DNA of 64,000 nucleotides from Acidobacteriaceae bacterium (GTDB lineage: Bacteria; Acidobacteriota; Terriglobia; Terriglobales; Acidobacteriaceae), in contig JAPWKG010000003.1 in NCBI GenBank assembly GCA_028283625.1, positions 19,147 to 83,146 on the forward strand, written 5' to 3'. The notes beneath the pieces are model-generated. The model worked only from the letters and a program-made list of their open reading frames with translations, had not been told where the DNA came from and did no database searches. Shown in pieces: positions 1-8,063 of this stretch. The translations under genes were made by a program, and so were the position numbers. The first letter of the stretch is position 1. Each line of letters begins with the position of its first letter.

Positions 1-383
1 CCCGCGCCGGAATCGCCGAAGCCCGCACCGCTGAAGCTGTCGACGAAGCCCTGGCCAAGCCCGGCACGACGATGGTTATCGTCAACTCCGTCTGCGGTTG
101 CGCCGCAGGCAAGATGCGCCCCGGAGTCCGTCTCGCGCTGCAGCACGCCGTCAAGCCCGACCAGTCGGTTACGGTCTTCGCCGGTCAGGACCGCGACGCC
201 ACTGAGCGCGCTCGCTCGAACTTCGGCGGCCATCCTCCGACCTCGCCCTCCATCGCGATCTTCCGCGACGGTCAGCTGGTTTACCTGATGCAGCGTTCGG
301 CAATCGAAGGCTCCACCGCTCCTGCGATTGCGCAGGAACTGCAGCGTGCCTTTGAAGCGTACTGCGCGACCCCGGCCGCCTAA
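1..383 (+). CDS. Bacilliredoxin, BrxA/BrxB (YphP/YqiW) family, 5' end outside window
   Basis: The reading frame is open back to the left edge, so the true start lies upstream and the ORF-track ATG at 72 is internal. The product carries the NSVCGCAAG motif, the CxC active site of BrxA/BrxB bacilliredoxins, followed by the conserved RPG region. Family members remove bacillithiol from S-bacillithiolated cytosolic proteins through the first Cys. The C-terminal part (SIAIFRDGQLVYLMQR) matches the thioredoxin-like beta-sheet of the family, and the length to the stop fits the usual 140-150 residues if 15-20 residues are missing. A bacillithiol role is supported by bshA at 6822 in the same window. 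A hairpin terminator follows directly. Confidence 0.9.
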   Translation, partial: RAGIAEARTAEAVDEALAKPGTTMVIVNSVCGCAAGKMRPGVRLALQHAVKPDQSVTVFAGQDRDATERARSNFGGHPPTSPSIAIFRDGQLVYLMQRSAIEGSTAPAIAQELQRAFEAYCATPAA

Positions 384-407
384 AGATTTTTCGTTGTTTT
401 GATATCA

Positions 408-440
408 AAACGGACAGCCAATGGCTGTCCGTTTCTATTT
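408..440 (+). terminator. Rho-independent terminator after bacilliredoxin
   Basis: A perfect 12-bp stem (AAACGGACAGCC / GGCTGTCCGTTT) with a 3-nt loop is followed by CTATTTT. It lies 25 bp after the bacilliredoxin stop. It also covers the ATG at 421, which argues against that codon as the start of the next gene. Confidence 0.85.
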
Positions 441-480
441 TGGGTTCAAGGCTTTAGTACATTCGACCGATAGACGGAAC

Positions 481-1458
481 ATGAGTTTGCAGCCGAATGT
501 CTTCCCTATCCGGAACCCAGTGCAGCTTGGCCCCGGAGCAAGGCCGGAAAGCCAGCGGATCGTCTCTGCCCGCATGCCGGACGTGCTTCTGGGGCCGAGC
601 GCAGCAATCGCGCATGTCTGGTCGCAGATCCGGCGCGTCGCACCGTACTTCCGCACAGCGCTCGTTACGGGAGAACGTGGCTCTGGCACAGAGGCGACCG
701 CGAAAGCACTGCACAGCCTCTCCCCGCTTGCAGGCAAAGCGCTGGTGAGTATGTCGCCTTCTGATGCAGAAGCCCGCCTGACCGGTCCTACACTTCCCAA
801 GCTTCACGGGCATGTCGTCTTCTTTCAGGACGTCGACTGCCTCTCTGCAGCGGCCCAGCAAGGGCTGTTGCGCCTGCTGCGCGCGCGCCGGCCGAATCAG
901 GTCACCATCATCGCATCGGCTTCCGGGGAGCTGCGCCCCCTCGTCTCCGCCGGCGGCTTTTCGCCGGTACTGGCAAACGCTCTTTCCGCACTGCATCTGA
1001 TCATGCCGCCTCTGCGGGCCCGCCGCGAAGATATTCCGGCTCTGGCAACGCAGCTGCTCGCCTTTGAGGCGCTGAGCCTTCACCGCGACCTGCCGGAGAT
1101 GTCGCAGGAGTTCCTCCTCGCCCTGACGCAGGAGGATTGGCCCGGCAATCTGGACCAGATGCAGGCCGTGCTACGCCGCTTCCTGGAGCGGCATCCGGAT
1201 ACGGCTCCGACGGTCTCGCATCTGCGGCCACTGCTCGAAGCCACGCAGCCGGCTCCTGTACAGCCAGTCGAACCCGTGCGACTCCTCACGCTCGATCAGG
1301 TCATCTATGAGCACATTCGCTCCGTGCTGCTGCGCTGCAACGGCAACAAGCTCCGCGCGGCTGAGATCCTCGGCATCTCGCGCTCCACGCTCTACCGCAT
1401 GCTGGATGCCCACTCGGTCCACAAAAGCGAGAAAGACGACCTTCCACTGGCGGTCTGA
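481..1458 (+). CDS. Degenerate sigma-54-activator-like AAA+ protein with Fis-type HTH
   Basis: I chose the ATG at 481 (325 aa) over 421, because 421 lies inside the upstream terminator. The layout copies the NtrC family: an AAA+ core (about residues 40-240) with the lid motifs PPLRARREDIPAL and WPGNLDQMQAV, then a C-terminal Fis-like helix-turn-helix (GNKLRAAEILGISRSTLYRML). Catalytic parts are eroded. Walker A reads GERGSGTEA with Thr in place of the essential Lys, Walker B reads VVFFQDVD without the catalytic Glu, no GAFTGA loop is visible, and the arginine-finger segment is not conserved. It therefore probably binds DNA but neither hydrolyses ATP nor remodels sigma-54 holoenzyme. There is no receiver or sensor domain. 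Its target is unknown. Confidence 0.75.
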   Translation: MSLQPNVFPIRNPVQLGPGARPESQRIVSARMPDVLLGPSAAIAHVWSQIRRVAPYFRTALVTGERGSGTEATAKALHSLSPLAGKALVSMSPSDAEARLTGPTLPKLHGHVVFFQDVDCLSAAAQQGLLRLLRARRPNQVTIIASASGELRPLVSAGGFSPVLANALSALHLIMPPLRARREDIPALATQLLAFEALSLHRDLPEMSQEFLLALTQEDWPGNLDQMQAVLRRFLERHPDTAPTVSHLRPLLEATQPAPVQPVEPVRLLTLDQVIYEHIRSVLLRCNGNKLRAAEILGISRSTLYRMLDAHSVHKSEKDDLPLAV

Positions 1459-1518
1459 ACGCGGAGCGACACTACCGCCCGGCGGCCAGGCGTCGCCGGG
1501 CTTTGATACCCTCGCACC

Positions 1519-2337
1519 ATGGGTTCAACTGACAAGCGCATCGCCGTGCTGGGCACCGGCAAAATGGGCGGCATTCTGCTGCAGGCTTTCCTCAAGCAAG
1601 GGCTGTTCTCGCCGGAGCAGATCACCGCAACCGTGGCGCACCCGGAACGCGCCGCGTCTCTCTCGAGCGAGCTGGGGATCAAAGTCACGACCGATAACCT
1701 GGCTGCGGTTGAAGGCGCCGACATCGTCCTGCTGGGCGTAAAGCCTTTGCAGATTGAAGAGCTGGCGCGCAGGGTAGCTCCCAGGCTCAAGCCCGGGGCG
1801 ATGGTTCTCTCCATTGCCGCCTCCACCAAACTGCAGGCCATCGAAGAGGCGCTCGGCGGCGAGGTCGCTGTTATCCGCGCCATGCCGAATACTCCGGCCA
1901 AGCTCGGCGCAGGCGTTACTGCACTCTGCCGTGGCCGCTGGGTGACGGAAGAGCAGCTCAGCTTCGCATCGCAGCTCTTCCAGGCCGTCGGGCTCTCGGT
2001 CGTCGTCGACGAGAAACATATGGACGCGGTGACGGGTCTCTCCGGCTCAGGGCCCGCATTCATCTACATCATCATCGAAGCGCTGGCCGAGGCCGGCGTG
2101 AATGTAGGCCTGCCCCGCGACATCGCCACCAAACTTGCGGCACAAACCACCTATGGCGCGGCCAAAATGGTGCTCGAAACCGGATCTCACCCCGCCGTGC
2201 TGAAGGATGAAGTGACCACCCCGGCTGGCTGCACGGTCGACGGCATTCTGGAGCTTGAAGCAGGTGGGCTGCGCATCACGCTGCTCAAAGCAGTAAAACG
2301 CGCCGCCGAACGCGCCCGGCAATTGGCAGGCAACTAA
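1519..2337 (+). CDS. proC: Pyrroline-5-carboxylate reductase
   Basis: This 272-aa cytosolic enzyme catalyses the last step of proline synthesis, NAD(P)H-dependent reduction of 1-pyrroline-5-carboxylate. The N-terminal Rossmann motif (VLGTGKMGG) is intact, the central segment has VIRAMPNTPA, and the C-terminal dimerisation and substrate domain contains TGLSGSGPAF and the signature DEVTTPAGCT. Length is typical. The stop lies 3 bp from the end of the convergent EAL gene, with no room for a separate terminator. It stands alone here, without proA or proB. Confidence 0.97.
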   Translation: MGSTDKRIAVLGTGKMGGILLQAFLKQGLFSPEQITATVAHPERAASLSSELGIKVTTDNLAAVEGADIVLLGVKPLQIEELARRVAPRLKPGAMVLSIAASTKLQAIEEALGGEVAVIRAMPNTPAKLGAGVTALCRGRWVTEEQLSFASQLFQAVGLSVVVDEKHMDAVTGLSGSGPAFIYIIIEALAEAGVNVGLPRDIATKLAAQTTYGAAKMVLETGSHPAVLKDEVTTPAGCTVDGILELEAGGLRITLLKAVKRAAERARQLAGN

Positions 2338-2340
2338 TTT

Positions 2341-3996
2341 CTAGCGCGTAAGCGCAGCCTCCGCGCGTACACGCTGGATCAGGTTCTTGGCCGGCACGGG
2401 CCGGCCAAAGTACCACCCCTGTCCATACAGTTCGCCGCCAGCCTGCGAAAGATAGTCCATCTGCGCCTTGCGCTCCACACCTTCGACCACCACACGCAAA
2501 TCCAGCGTCTTTGCCATATCTAAAATCTGCGGCACGATCGATGCCGTCACCGACGACGTACCAATCGTATTCGTAAACGAGCGATCCACCTTCAGAACAT
2601 CGACGGAAAGCTGGGTCAGGTACGACAGGCTGGAGTACCCGGTTCCAAAATCGTCGATATAAATCGCATGGCCGTTCTGCTGCAGAGCCGCAAGGGCCTT
2701 GGTCACCCGCTCCGGGTCATCCGTCGAACGCTCGGTGAGCTCAAACGCGATCGACTTCGGATTCACATTGGCGCGATGCAGCATGCGTTCGACCGCAGGC
2801 AGGAACGAAGGATTGAGCAGATCCTGCACGCTCATATTGACCGAGATACTGAACTCGGGAAACTCCTGCAGCAGTGCCGCGGTGTCACGGATTACCCGCT
2901 TGAGCACATACCGCGTGATCTCTCCGACAAAGCCCTGCTCCTCGGCGAGCCCAACAAACACATCCGGGCGTATCGCATGCCCGCCCCCGGGGCTCCAGCG
3001 CACCAACGCCTCCGCACTCACCGTCCGGCCACTGTGTAGATTCACGATGGGCTGATAGACCACCGTGAGATCGCCTCGGCGCAACGCGCGACGCAATTGC
3101 GCGCTCATGGAGCGCTGCCTGCGCAGCAGGATGAGGATAGACAAAGCGATGTAGGCCCCCGCAAGCCCTCCGAGAATCCGTGCGCACAACAGGATTTTCC
3201 GGCTGGAGTCCCAAATATCCGACAACCTCATGCCGACCGTGACGCAGTCCGGTCTGGTAGCCGAACAGTTCGCCACGAACAGAACATCGCCCTTCTCCAG
3301 CGAGTGCCCTGAGAGGAGATGCGTTGGGGGAACAATCTCCACCGGGAACGTGCTGAAGGTCTGCAGGCTGATGCCCGTCGAGGCGTTATTGACGGTTCCG
3401 GCGTAGTACATATTCTCGCGGCGCAGATTGCGGAACGCATCAGGGTCCACAGCAACGTTGGCATCGCGAAAGGATACGACCTGGGCGCGAACTCCCTGCA
3501 CGCTCCCAAGAGGCACGTTGTAATAAACCCGACGCCCGCCCGAGGTCACCAGATCAGGCTTGGGAGACGGCAGCGGTGCGGGCAGATTGCCGCCCACAGC
3601 CGAGCAGTACAACATGCCGTTCTGCAAACGGCCAACGTCCTTTAGAAACGGAGAACGAAACAGCAGACGACGCATCATCCCGAGCTCCTGCGCGGAGCAT
3701 CGCGGAAAGGTTGAAGCATTGACCTCGTTCAGTGCGTCCGTAATGTTGGACGCAATTCGCTCATCCTCGATCAGCAGCCTGTTGGAGTAGGCCACCAAAG
3801 CATCTTTTTCGGTGTGCATGGCGACACTGCTCGCCACAAACGACGCAACGAAGCTGCCAACGAAGGCAGCCGCCAAGATGCACACCACGCACAGAACGGA
3901 CATCTTCCAGTCACGCCCCAGGCTCACAATGCCTCCAAAGACTCGGGAAAGGGTATGCCGAATTCTATGCTGAACGGGGAGGTACTCTCCAGACAA
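2341..3996 (-). CDS. Membrane CSS-motif / EAL-domain c-di-GMP phosphodiesterase
   Basis: The 551-aa protein has an N-terminal transmembrane helix (about 33-58), a periplasmic region containing the YCS triplet of the CSS-motif sensor, a second membrane helix (about 265-290) and a C-terminal EAL domain. EAL hallmarks are present: VYQPIV, AEALVRW, SVNMS, ELTE, DDFGTGYSS, KVDRSF and VVEGVE, so catalytic competence (c-di-GMP to pGpG) is likely. In known CSS-EAL proteins such as PdeC, periplasmic thiol redox state controls activity through the two cysteines. Here Cys are seen near PRCSAQ and YCSAVG. The window also encodes a PilZ-containing cellulose synthase, a natural c-di-GMP target, but direct coupling is only inference. 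Confidence 0.9.
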   Translation of the reverse strand: MSGEYLPVQHRIRHTLSRVFGGIVSLGRDWKMSVLCVVCILAAAFVGSFVASFVASSVAMHTEKDALVAYSNRLLIEDERIASNITDALNEVNASTFPRCSAQELGMMRRLLFRSPFLKDVGRLQNGMLYCSAVGGNLPAPLPSPKPDLVTSGGRRVYYNVPLGSVQGVRAQVVSFRDANVAVDPDAFRNLRRENMYYAGTVNNASTGISLQTFSTFPVEIVPPTHLLSGHSLEKGDVLFVANCSATRPDCVTVGMRLSDIWDSSRKILLCARILGGLAGAYIALSILILLRRQRSMSAQLRRALRRGDLTVVYQPIVNLHSGRTVSAEALVRWSPGGGHAIRPDVFVGLAEEQGFVGEITRYVLKRVIRDTAALLQEFPEFSISVNMSVQDLLNPSFLPAVERMLHRANVNPKSIAFELTERSTDDPERVTKALAALQQNGHAIYIDDFGTGYSSLSYLTQLSVDVLKVDRSFTNTIGTSSVTASIVPQILDMAKTLDLRVVVEGVERKAQMDYLSQAGGELYGQGWYFGRPVPAKNLIQRVRAEAALTR

Positions 3997-4149
3997 ACTC
4001 TATCCTCAGCTATGACCGCGACGCGGCGTACTCGATCGCCGGCGGACCGGAGAGACTGAACGATCTTCCCTAGCATCGCATCGCCCTGCTCCGTGAGGCT
4101 GTGACACACAGCACACCGGCCAAAAGATTGCCTGACTACAATCAAGACT

Positions 4150-5127
4150 GTGAGTACACAGCAGACAATTCCGGCGATTCGCACTCCGAAGGCGCTTTTT
4201 CGCTTCTCAGCGTTAGTGCTCGGCTTCATGGTTCTGGTCATCCTCTGGGGGGCGGTGGTTCGCGCTACGAGTTCAGGCGCGGGCTGCGGAAAAAACTGGC
4301 CGCTGTGTAATGGCGACTTTGTGCCACACCACCCGCGACTGGCTACGGTGATCGAGTACACGCACCGCTCCATGAGCGGCGTGTGCACAACGCTGGTTGC
4401 GGCGCTGCTGGCGTGGACCCTCTGGGCACGCCCACGCGGAGACCGGGCCCGTACCGCAGCTATCTGGTCCGCAGTGCTTCTCGTCACCGAAGCCTTGCTG
4501 GGAGCTCTGCTGGTTCTGGGGGGCTACGTTGAGCACAACACCTCGGATGCCCGCGTGTTGGTGCAGTGTATTCACTTCACCAATACGATGCTGCTGCTGG
4601 CCGCACTCTCGTTGACCTGGTGGTTTCTCCGTCCGCAAAACGACCTCTCACCTTCGACCAAAACGGAACTGCTCGCCTGCCGTACTCCTGCACGCTGGGC
4701 GATCCTGCTGACCATCATTACGGGAGCAACGGGTTCCGTAGCAGCGCTTGCGGACACGCTTTTTCCTGCAACGAGCCTTCGTGCCGGACTTGCAGCAGAC
4801 TTCGATCCAAGCTCGCCACTTCTCGTCCATATGCGTTGGATGCACCCTGCCTCAACAATACTGGCTACGCTTGCCATTCTTTGGCTTGCGACTCGCTCGA
4901 CGCCCACCCGGCGCTCGTGGCTGGTGTCGCTCGTCCTGTTGCAACTGGCACTCGGACTCGCCGACATCAGCCTGCTTGCCCCCATCTCGCTGCAGGTGCT
5001 CCATCTTCTGGGCGCGGACCTTCTCTGGATCGCATTGGTCGCAATCGCAGGAGAGGCCCTTTGGCCTCAGCGCGTTGTCGCAATAGCGCAACACGCTCAG
5101 ACCTCAGGGCCTCTCACAGCAAACTAA
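4150..5127 (+). CDS. ctaA: Heme A synthase, COX15/CtaA family
   Basis: This 325-aa integral membrane protein with about eight hydrophobic helices belongs to the family that oxidises the C8 methyl of heme O to give heme A for aa3-type oxidases. It starts at GTG 4150. Visible signatures are the periplasmic Cys pair GCGKNWPLC, the heme-ligand segment EYTHRSMSG, a second His region (VHMRWMHPAS) and LHLLGADLLW near the C terminus, in keeping with four conserved His ligands. No ctaB or cytochrome oxidase genes lie nearby. It converges on the 11-mer-repeat gene, with 15 bp between the stops. Confidence 0.88.
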   Translation: MSTQQTIPAIRTPKALFRFSALVLGFMVLVILWGAVVRATSSGAGCGKNWPLCNGDFVPHHPRLATVIEYTHRSMSGVCTTLVAALLAWTLWARPRGDRARTAAIWSAVLLVTEALLGALLVLGGYVEHNTSDARVLVQCIHFTNTMLLLAALSLTWWFLRPQNDLSPSTKTELLACRTPARWAILLTIITGATGSVAALADTLFPATSLRAGLAADFDPSSPLLVHMRWMHPASTILATLAILWLATRSTPTRRSWLVSLVLLQLALGLADISLLAPISLQVLHLLGADLLWIALVAIAGEALWPQRVVAIAQHAQTSGPLTAN

Positions 5128-5142
5128 GTTCCTAATCCAGGT

Positions 5143-5502
5143 TTAGGGGTTGGGAACGGGCTTCTTGCCTTCCAGACGGCGGCCCAGATTTTCCGTGCCG
5201 GTTGCCGTCTTCTTGTAGGCCTTCTTCGTGCCGTCAGCGGTCTTATCGGCAACCTTCTTGGTCCCGTCAGCCGTCTTGTCGGCTACCTTCTTGGTACCAT
5301 CGGCGGTCTTGTCGGCTGCATCCTTGGTACCGTCCTCGGACTTCTTGTACGCCTTCTTGGTGTCGTGAGCCGTGTCATGAGCCGCGGTCTTCGTAGCGTC
5401 TGCCGTCTTATCGCCAGCATCCTTCACATCCTGCTTTACCTGAGCGCCTGCAGCGCCGGCTGTCAGCAGCGCAGCCAGAACGATATACGAGAACTTCTTC
5501 AT
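5143..5502 (-). CDS. Secreted LEA-like 11-mer repeat protein
   Basis: The 119-aa protein begins with a clear signal peptide (MKKFSYIVLAALLTAGAAGAQ) behind a strong AGGAGG Shine-Dalgarno. The mature part is almost entirely Lys, Asp, Thr, Ala and Gly and is built on an 11-residue period, with ADKTADGTKKV repeated three times and flanked by degenerate copies. Such 11-mers resemble group 3 LEA proteins, which are disordered and fold into amphipathic helices on drying. LEA-type function is inference from composition and periodicity. There are no cysteines or catalytic motifs. An alternative is a cell-envelope-associated histone-like or apolipoprotein-like repeat protein. Confidence 0.75.
   Translation of the reverse strand: MKKFSYIVLAALLTAGAAGAQVKQDVKDAGDKTADATKTAAHDTAHDTKKAYKKSEDGTKDAADKTADGTKKVADKTADGTKKVADKTADGTKKAYKKTATGTENLGRRLEGKKPVPNP
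5221..5352. repeat. 33-bp tandem repeat, about four copies
   Basis: Four consecutive 33-bp units (5221-5253, 5254-5286, 5287-5319, 5320-5352) are related; the first three are nearly identical and the fourth is diverged. Each encodes one 11-residue unit of the LEA-like protein, so the array is in-frame and could change copy number without breaking the gene. Confidence 0.85.
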
Positions 5503-5581
5503 TCATTCCTCCTCAGTGGGCTGATCCTGTTCCCTGTTTGTACCAGCCTGGATGCCAGCATACAGGGGATAGTCAACTCCA

Positions 5582-5604
5582 CCCTGTATAGATAAATAAC
5601 AGGG
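5582..5604. promoter_or_regulatory. Inverted repeat CCCTGT-N11-ACAGGG upstream of the LEA-like gene
   Basis: The perfect 6-bp arms CCCTGT and ACAGGG sit 11 bp apart in the region between the LEA-like gene and tRNA-Val. The same arms recur at 5532-5537 and 5562-5567. The repetition suggests an operator, but no binding protein can be named and chance is possible. Confidence 0.3.
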
Positions 5605-5668
5605 AATCTGTTTTTCCTACTCTGATTCGTCTACACTGTGTTTGCAACGCTTTTCTTTTTTTGAAAGC

Positions 5669-5745
<77 letters not shown>

Positions 5746-5852
5746 AATTTCCCCTACAATCTGGTGTGAACCGCACGATCTCCTTCTGGTGAAGGCTTTC
5801 CAGGCGAAACGGTGCATTGCATCGGAAGACAGCCTGACGACCACACCTGATC

Positions 5853-6776
5853 ATGCCCGCACGCCTCATCCTCAACTCTGACGACTTCGGCCTCACCCCG
5901 GGGATCAACCGCGCGGTGGAAGAGCTGCACCGTGCCGGCGCATTGACCTCAGCGACCCTGATGGCCAATGGACCCGCCTTTGAAGAGGCCGTCGCCATTG
6001 CGCACCGCAATCCACAGCTCGGCATTGGCTGCCATGTCGTGCTGACGGACGGTGTACCGGTTTGCCATCCGCATGAGATACCTTCGCTGCTCGGAGCCGA
6101 TGGGAAATCGTTCCGCGCATCTCTGGTTGACTTTCACGGCGCGGTTCTCCGTGGACGAGTAAAAGAGGACGAGATTGCGCGTGAAGCACATGCGCAGATA
6201 GCCAAGATTCAGCGTGCCGGGCTCGACGTGACGCATCTCGACACGCACAAGCACACGCACATTCTGCCGGGCGTAGCACGCCCGCTGCTGCACGTTGCCG
6301 AGCGTTGCCGTATTGGAGCGATTCGCAATCCGTTCGAAGAGCAGTGGTCGCTCAAGGTTTCTCGCTCCAGCGCCGTGCGTGCTCTTGAGGTACGGATCAT
6401 GCACCTGCTGCGCCGGCGTTTTGTGGCCCTGCCCCAGATCCGCTCCGGCGCCGTAGCCACGACGGACGGCACCATCGGAATTTCGGCAACCGGCCAGCTC
6501 GATGCCTCGACGCTCAACGCCATGCTCCAGGCCATGCCGGCAGGCACCTGGGAGCTGGTCTGCCATCCCGGCTACAACGATCGCGACCTTGACCAGGTGA
6601 GAACACGTCTGCGAGCATCGCGGGAGATTGAGCGTCAGGCACTCCTCGCTTGTTTTTCGCATCCTGAGAATCCTCCTGCGCCTGAGCTCATCCATTACGG
6701 AGCACTTGGTCCGTTTGCCCGTCTGCGCGAGCTTCGCCAGTTCGAGCCCAACAGCGGCCACGAGACATTTGTTTAA
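5853..6776 (+). CDS. ChbG/HpnK (YdjC) family carbohydrate deacetylase
   Basis: The 307-aa protein starts with LILNSDDFGLTPGIN, the metal-binding Asp pair of YdjC-fold deacetylases, and contains the second metal motif HLDTHKHTH and the late motif CHPGYND. Known family members remove N-acetyl groups from chito-oligosaccharides (ChbG) or act in hopanoid maturation (HpnK). No hopanoid genes are next to it. Instead bshA starts 45 bp downstream in the same direction, so the two may be cotranscribed. The usual bacillithiol deacetylase BshB belongs to the unrelated PIG-L/LmbE family, so a role in bacillithiol synthesis would be new and is only a positional inference. Confidence 0.88.
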   Translation: MPARLILNSDDFGLTPGINRAVEELHRAGALTSATLMANGPAFEEAVAIAHRNPQLGIGCHVVLTDGVPVCHPHEIPSLLGADGKSFRASLVDFHGAVLRGRVKEDEIAREAHAQIAKIQRAGLDVTHLDTHKHTHILPGVARPLLHVAERCRIGAIRNPFEEQWSLKVSRSSAVRALEVRIMHLLRRRFVALPQIRSGAVATTDGTIGISATGQLDASTLNAMLQAMPAGTWELVCHPGYNDRDLDQVRTRLRASREIERQALLACFSHPENPPAPELIHYGALGPFARLRELRQFEPNSGHETFV

Positions 6777-6821
6777 ACAGCGGAGCTGCAAACGCACCGC
6801 GTACCGTATCGGGTTGGATCT

Positions 6822-7970
6822 ATGCGCATTGGTATCACCTGCTATCCCACGTACGGCGGCTCGGGCGTAGTCGCCACCGAGCTCGGAATCGAGTTGGCGC
6901 AACGCGGCCATGAGGTGCACTTCATCACCTACTCGCAACCGTTCCGCCTTACCGGCCGCGAAGCCAACATTCGCTTCCATGAGGTCTCGGTCACCAACTA
7001 CCCGCTCTTCGAGTACCCCCCGTATGACCTGGCGCTGGCCACACGCATGGCGGAGGTCGCGCAGAACTATCAACTGGACCTGCTGCATGTGCACTATGCG
7101 ATTCCCCACTCGGTCTCCGCGCACCTGGCCAAGGAGATGCTCCGCAGCAGCGGTGTCCATCTTCCGTTCATCACCACGCTGCATGGCACCGACATCACAC
7201 TCGTCGGGCTCGATCGCTCCTATCTTCCGGTCACAAAATTCGGCATCGAACAATCCGATGGCGTTACCGCCATCAGCGAGCATCTGGCCGAGCGGACCCG
7301 CGAGGCCTTCGCGGTCACACGCCCCATCCATGTCATCCGCAACTTTGTAAACTGCGACCTCTACCAGCGCGACGCCGAAAAACGCGCCACACTGCGGCCG
7401 CTCTATGCTGCGCCGCAGGAGAAGCTGCTGGTCCACCTCTCGAACTTCCGACCGGTCAAGCGCGTGACCGATGTCATCGAGACCTTCGCACGCATCGCAA
7501 AGCAGATTCCTGCACGGCTCATGCTCGTGGGAGACGGCCCGGAACGATCGCTGGCGGAGTTTCTCGCGGTTCGCCTTGGGGTCTTTGATCGCATCCATTT
7601 CCTCGGCAAGCAGGACAACGTACACGAGCTTCTGCCTCTGGCCGATCTGATGCTGATGCCTTCGGAGATGGAGTCCTTCGGGCTTGCCGCGCTTGAGGCC
7701 ATGGCCTGCCGCGTCCCCGCGGTGGCAACGCGCGTCGGCGGCGTCCCTGAACTGATCGACAGCGGACGCAATGGCCTGCTCTATGAGGTTGGCGATGTGG
7801 AAGGCATGGCCGCAGGCGCTTTGTCCCTGCTCACCGACGAAGCTCTTCTCGAAACAATGTCCGCAACCGCGCGCCGCACCGCGCAGGACCACTTCTGCAC
7901 AACGCGCATCATCCCTCGTTACGAAGAGCTTTACCGTGAAACGATCGCACTAAGCCGCGTGCAAGGTTAA
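6822..7970 (+). CDS. bshA: N-acetyl-alpha-D-glucosaminyl L-malate synthase BshA
   Basis: This 382-aa GT4 glycosyltransferase opens with MRIGITCYPTYGGSGVVATELG, the typical BshA start including the glycine-rich UDP-GlcNAc loop, and carries the GT4 E-x7-E motif in PSEMESFGLAALEAM. BshA joins GlcNAc from UDP-GlcNAc to L-malate, the first step of bacillithiol synthesis. Length fits the family (about 375-385). The bacilliredoxin at the left edge supports a bacillithiol economy. BshB and BshC are not in this window. Other GT4 enzymes are less likely because the N-terminal signature is so specific. Confidence 0.93.
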   Translation: MRIGITCYPTYGGSGVVATELGIELAQRGHEVHFITYSQPFRLTGREANIRFHEVSVTNYPLFEYPPYDLALATRMAEVAQNYQLDLLHVHYAIPHSVSAHLAKEMLRSSGVHLPFITTLHGTDITLVGLDRSYLPVTKFGIEQSDGVTAISEHLAERTREAFAVTRPIHVIRNFVNCDLYQRDAEKRATLRPLYAAPQEKLLVHLSNFRPVKRVTDVIETFARIAKQIPARLMLVGDGPERSLAEFLAVRLGVFDRIHFLGKQDNVHELLPLADLMLMPSEMESFGLAALEAMACRVPAVATRVGGVPELIDSGRNGLLYEVGDVEGMAAGALSLLTDEALLETMSATARRTAQDHFCTTRIIPRYEELYRETIALSRVQG

Positions 7971-8063
7971 CCGTAAAGATAACCTCCCTGCCGCTCATGC
8001 GCCATCGGCTTGAGCGGCCTCCTATCCTGAGGAGAGGCGTGCTAACGCCACGAGAGGTTTCGC

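Noticed and set aside
5949-7892. 647-aa minus-strand ORF opposite the deacetylase and bshA
   Set aside because: It runs antisense through two genes with clear motifs, and its translation has no recognisable domain. It is a shadow caused by high-GC codon bias.
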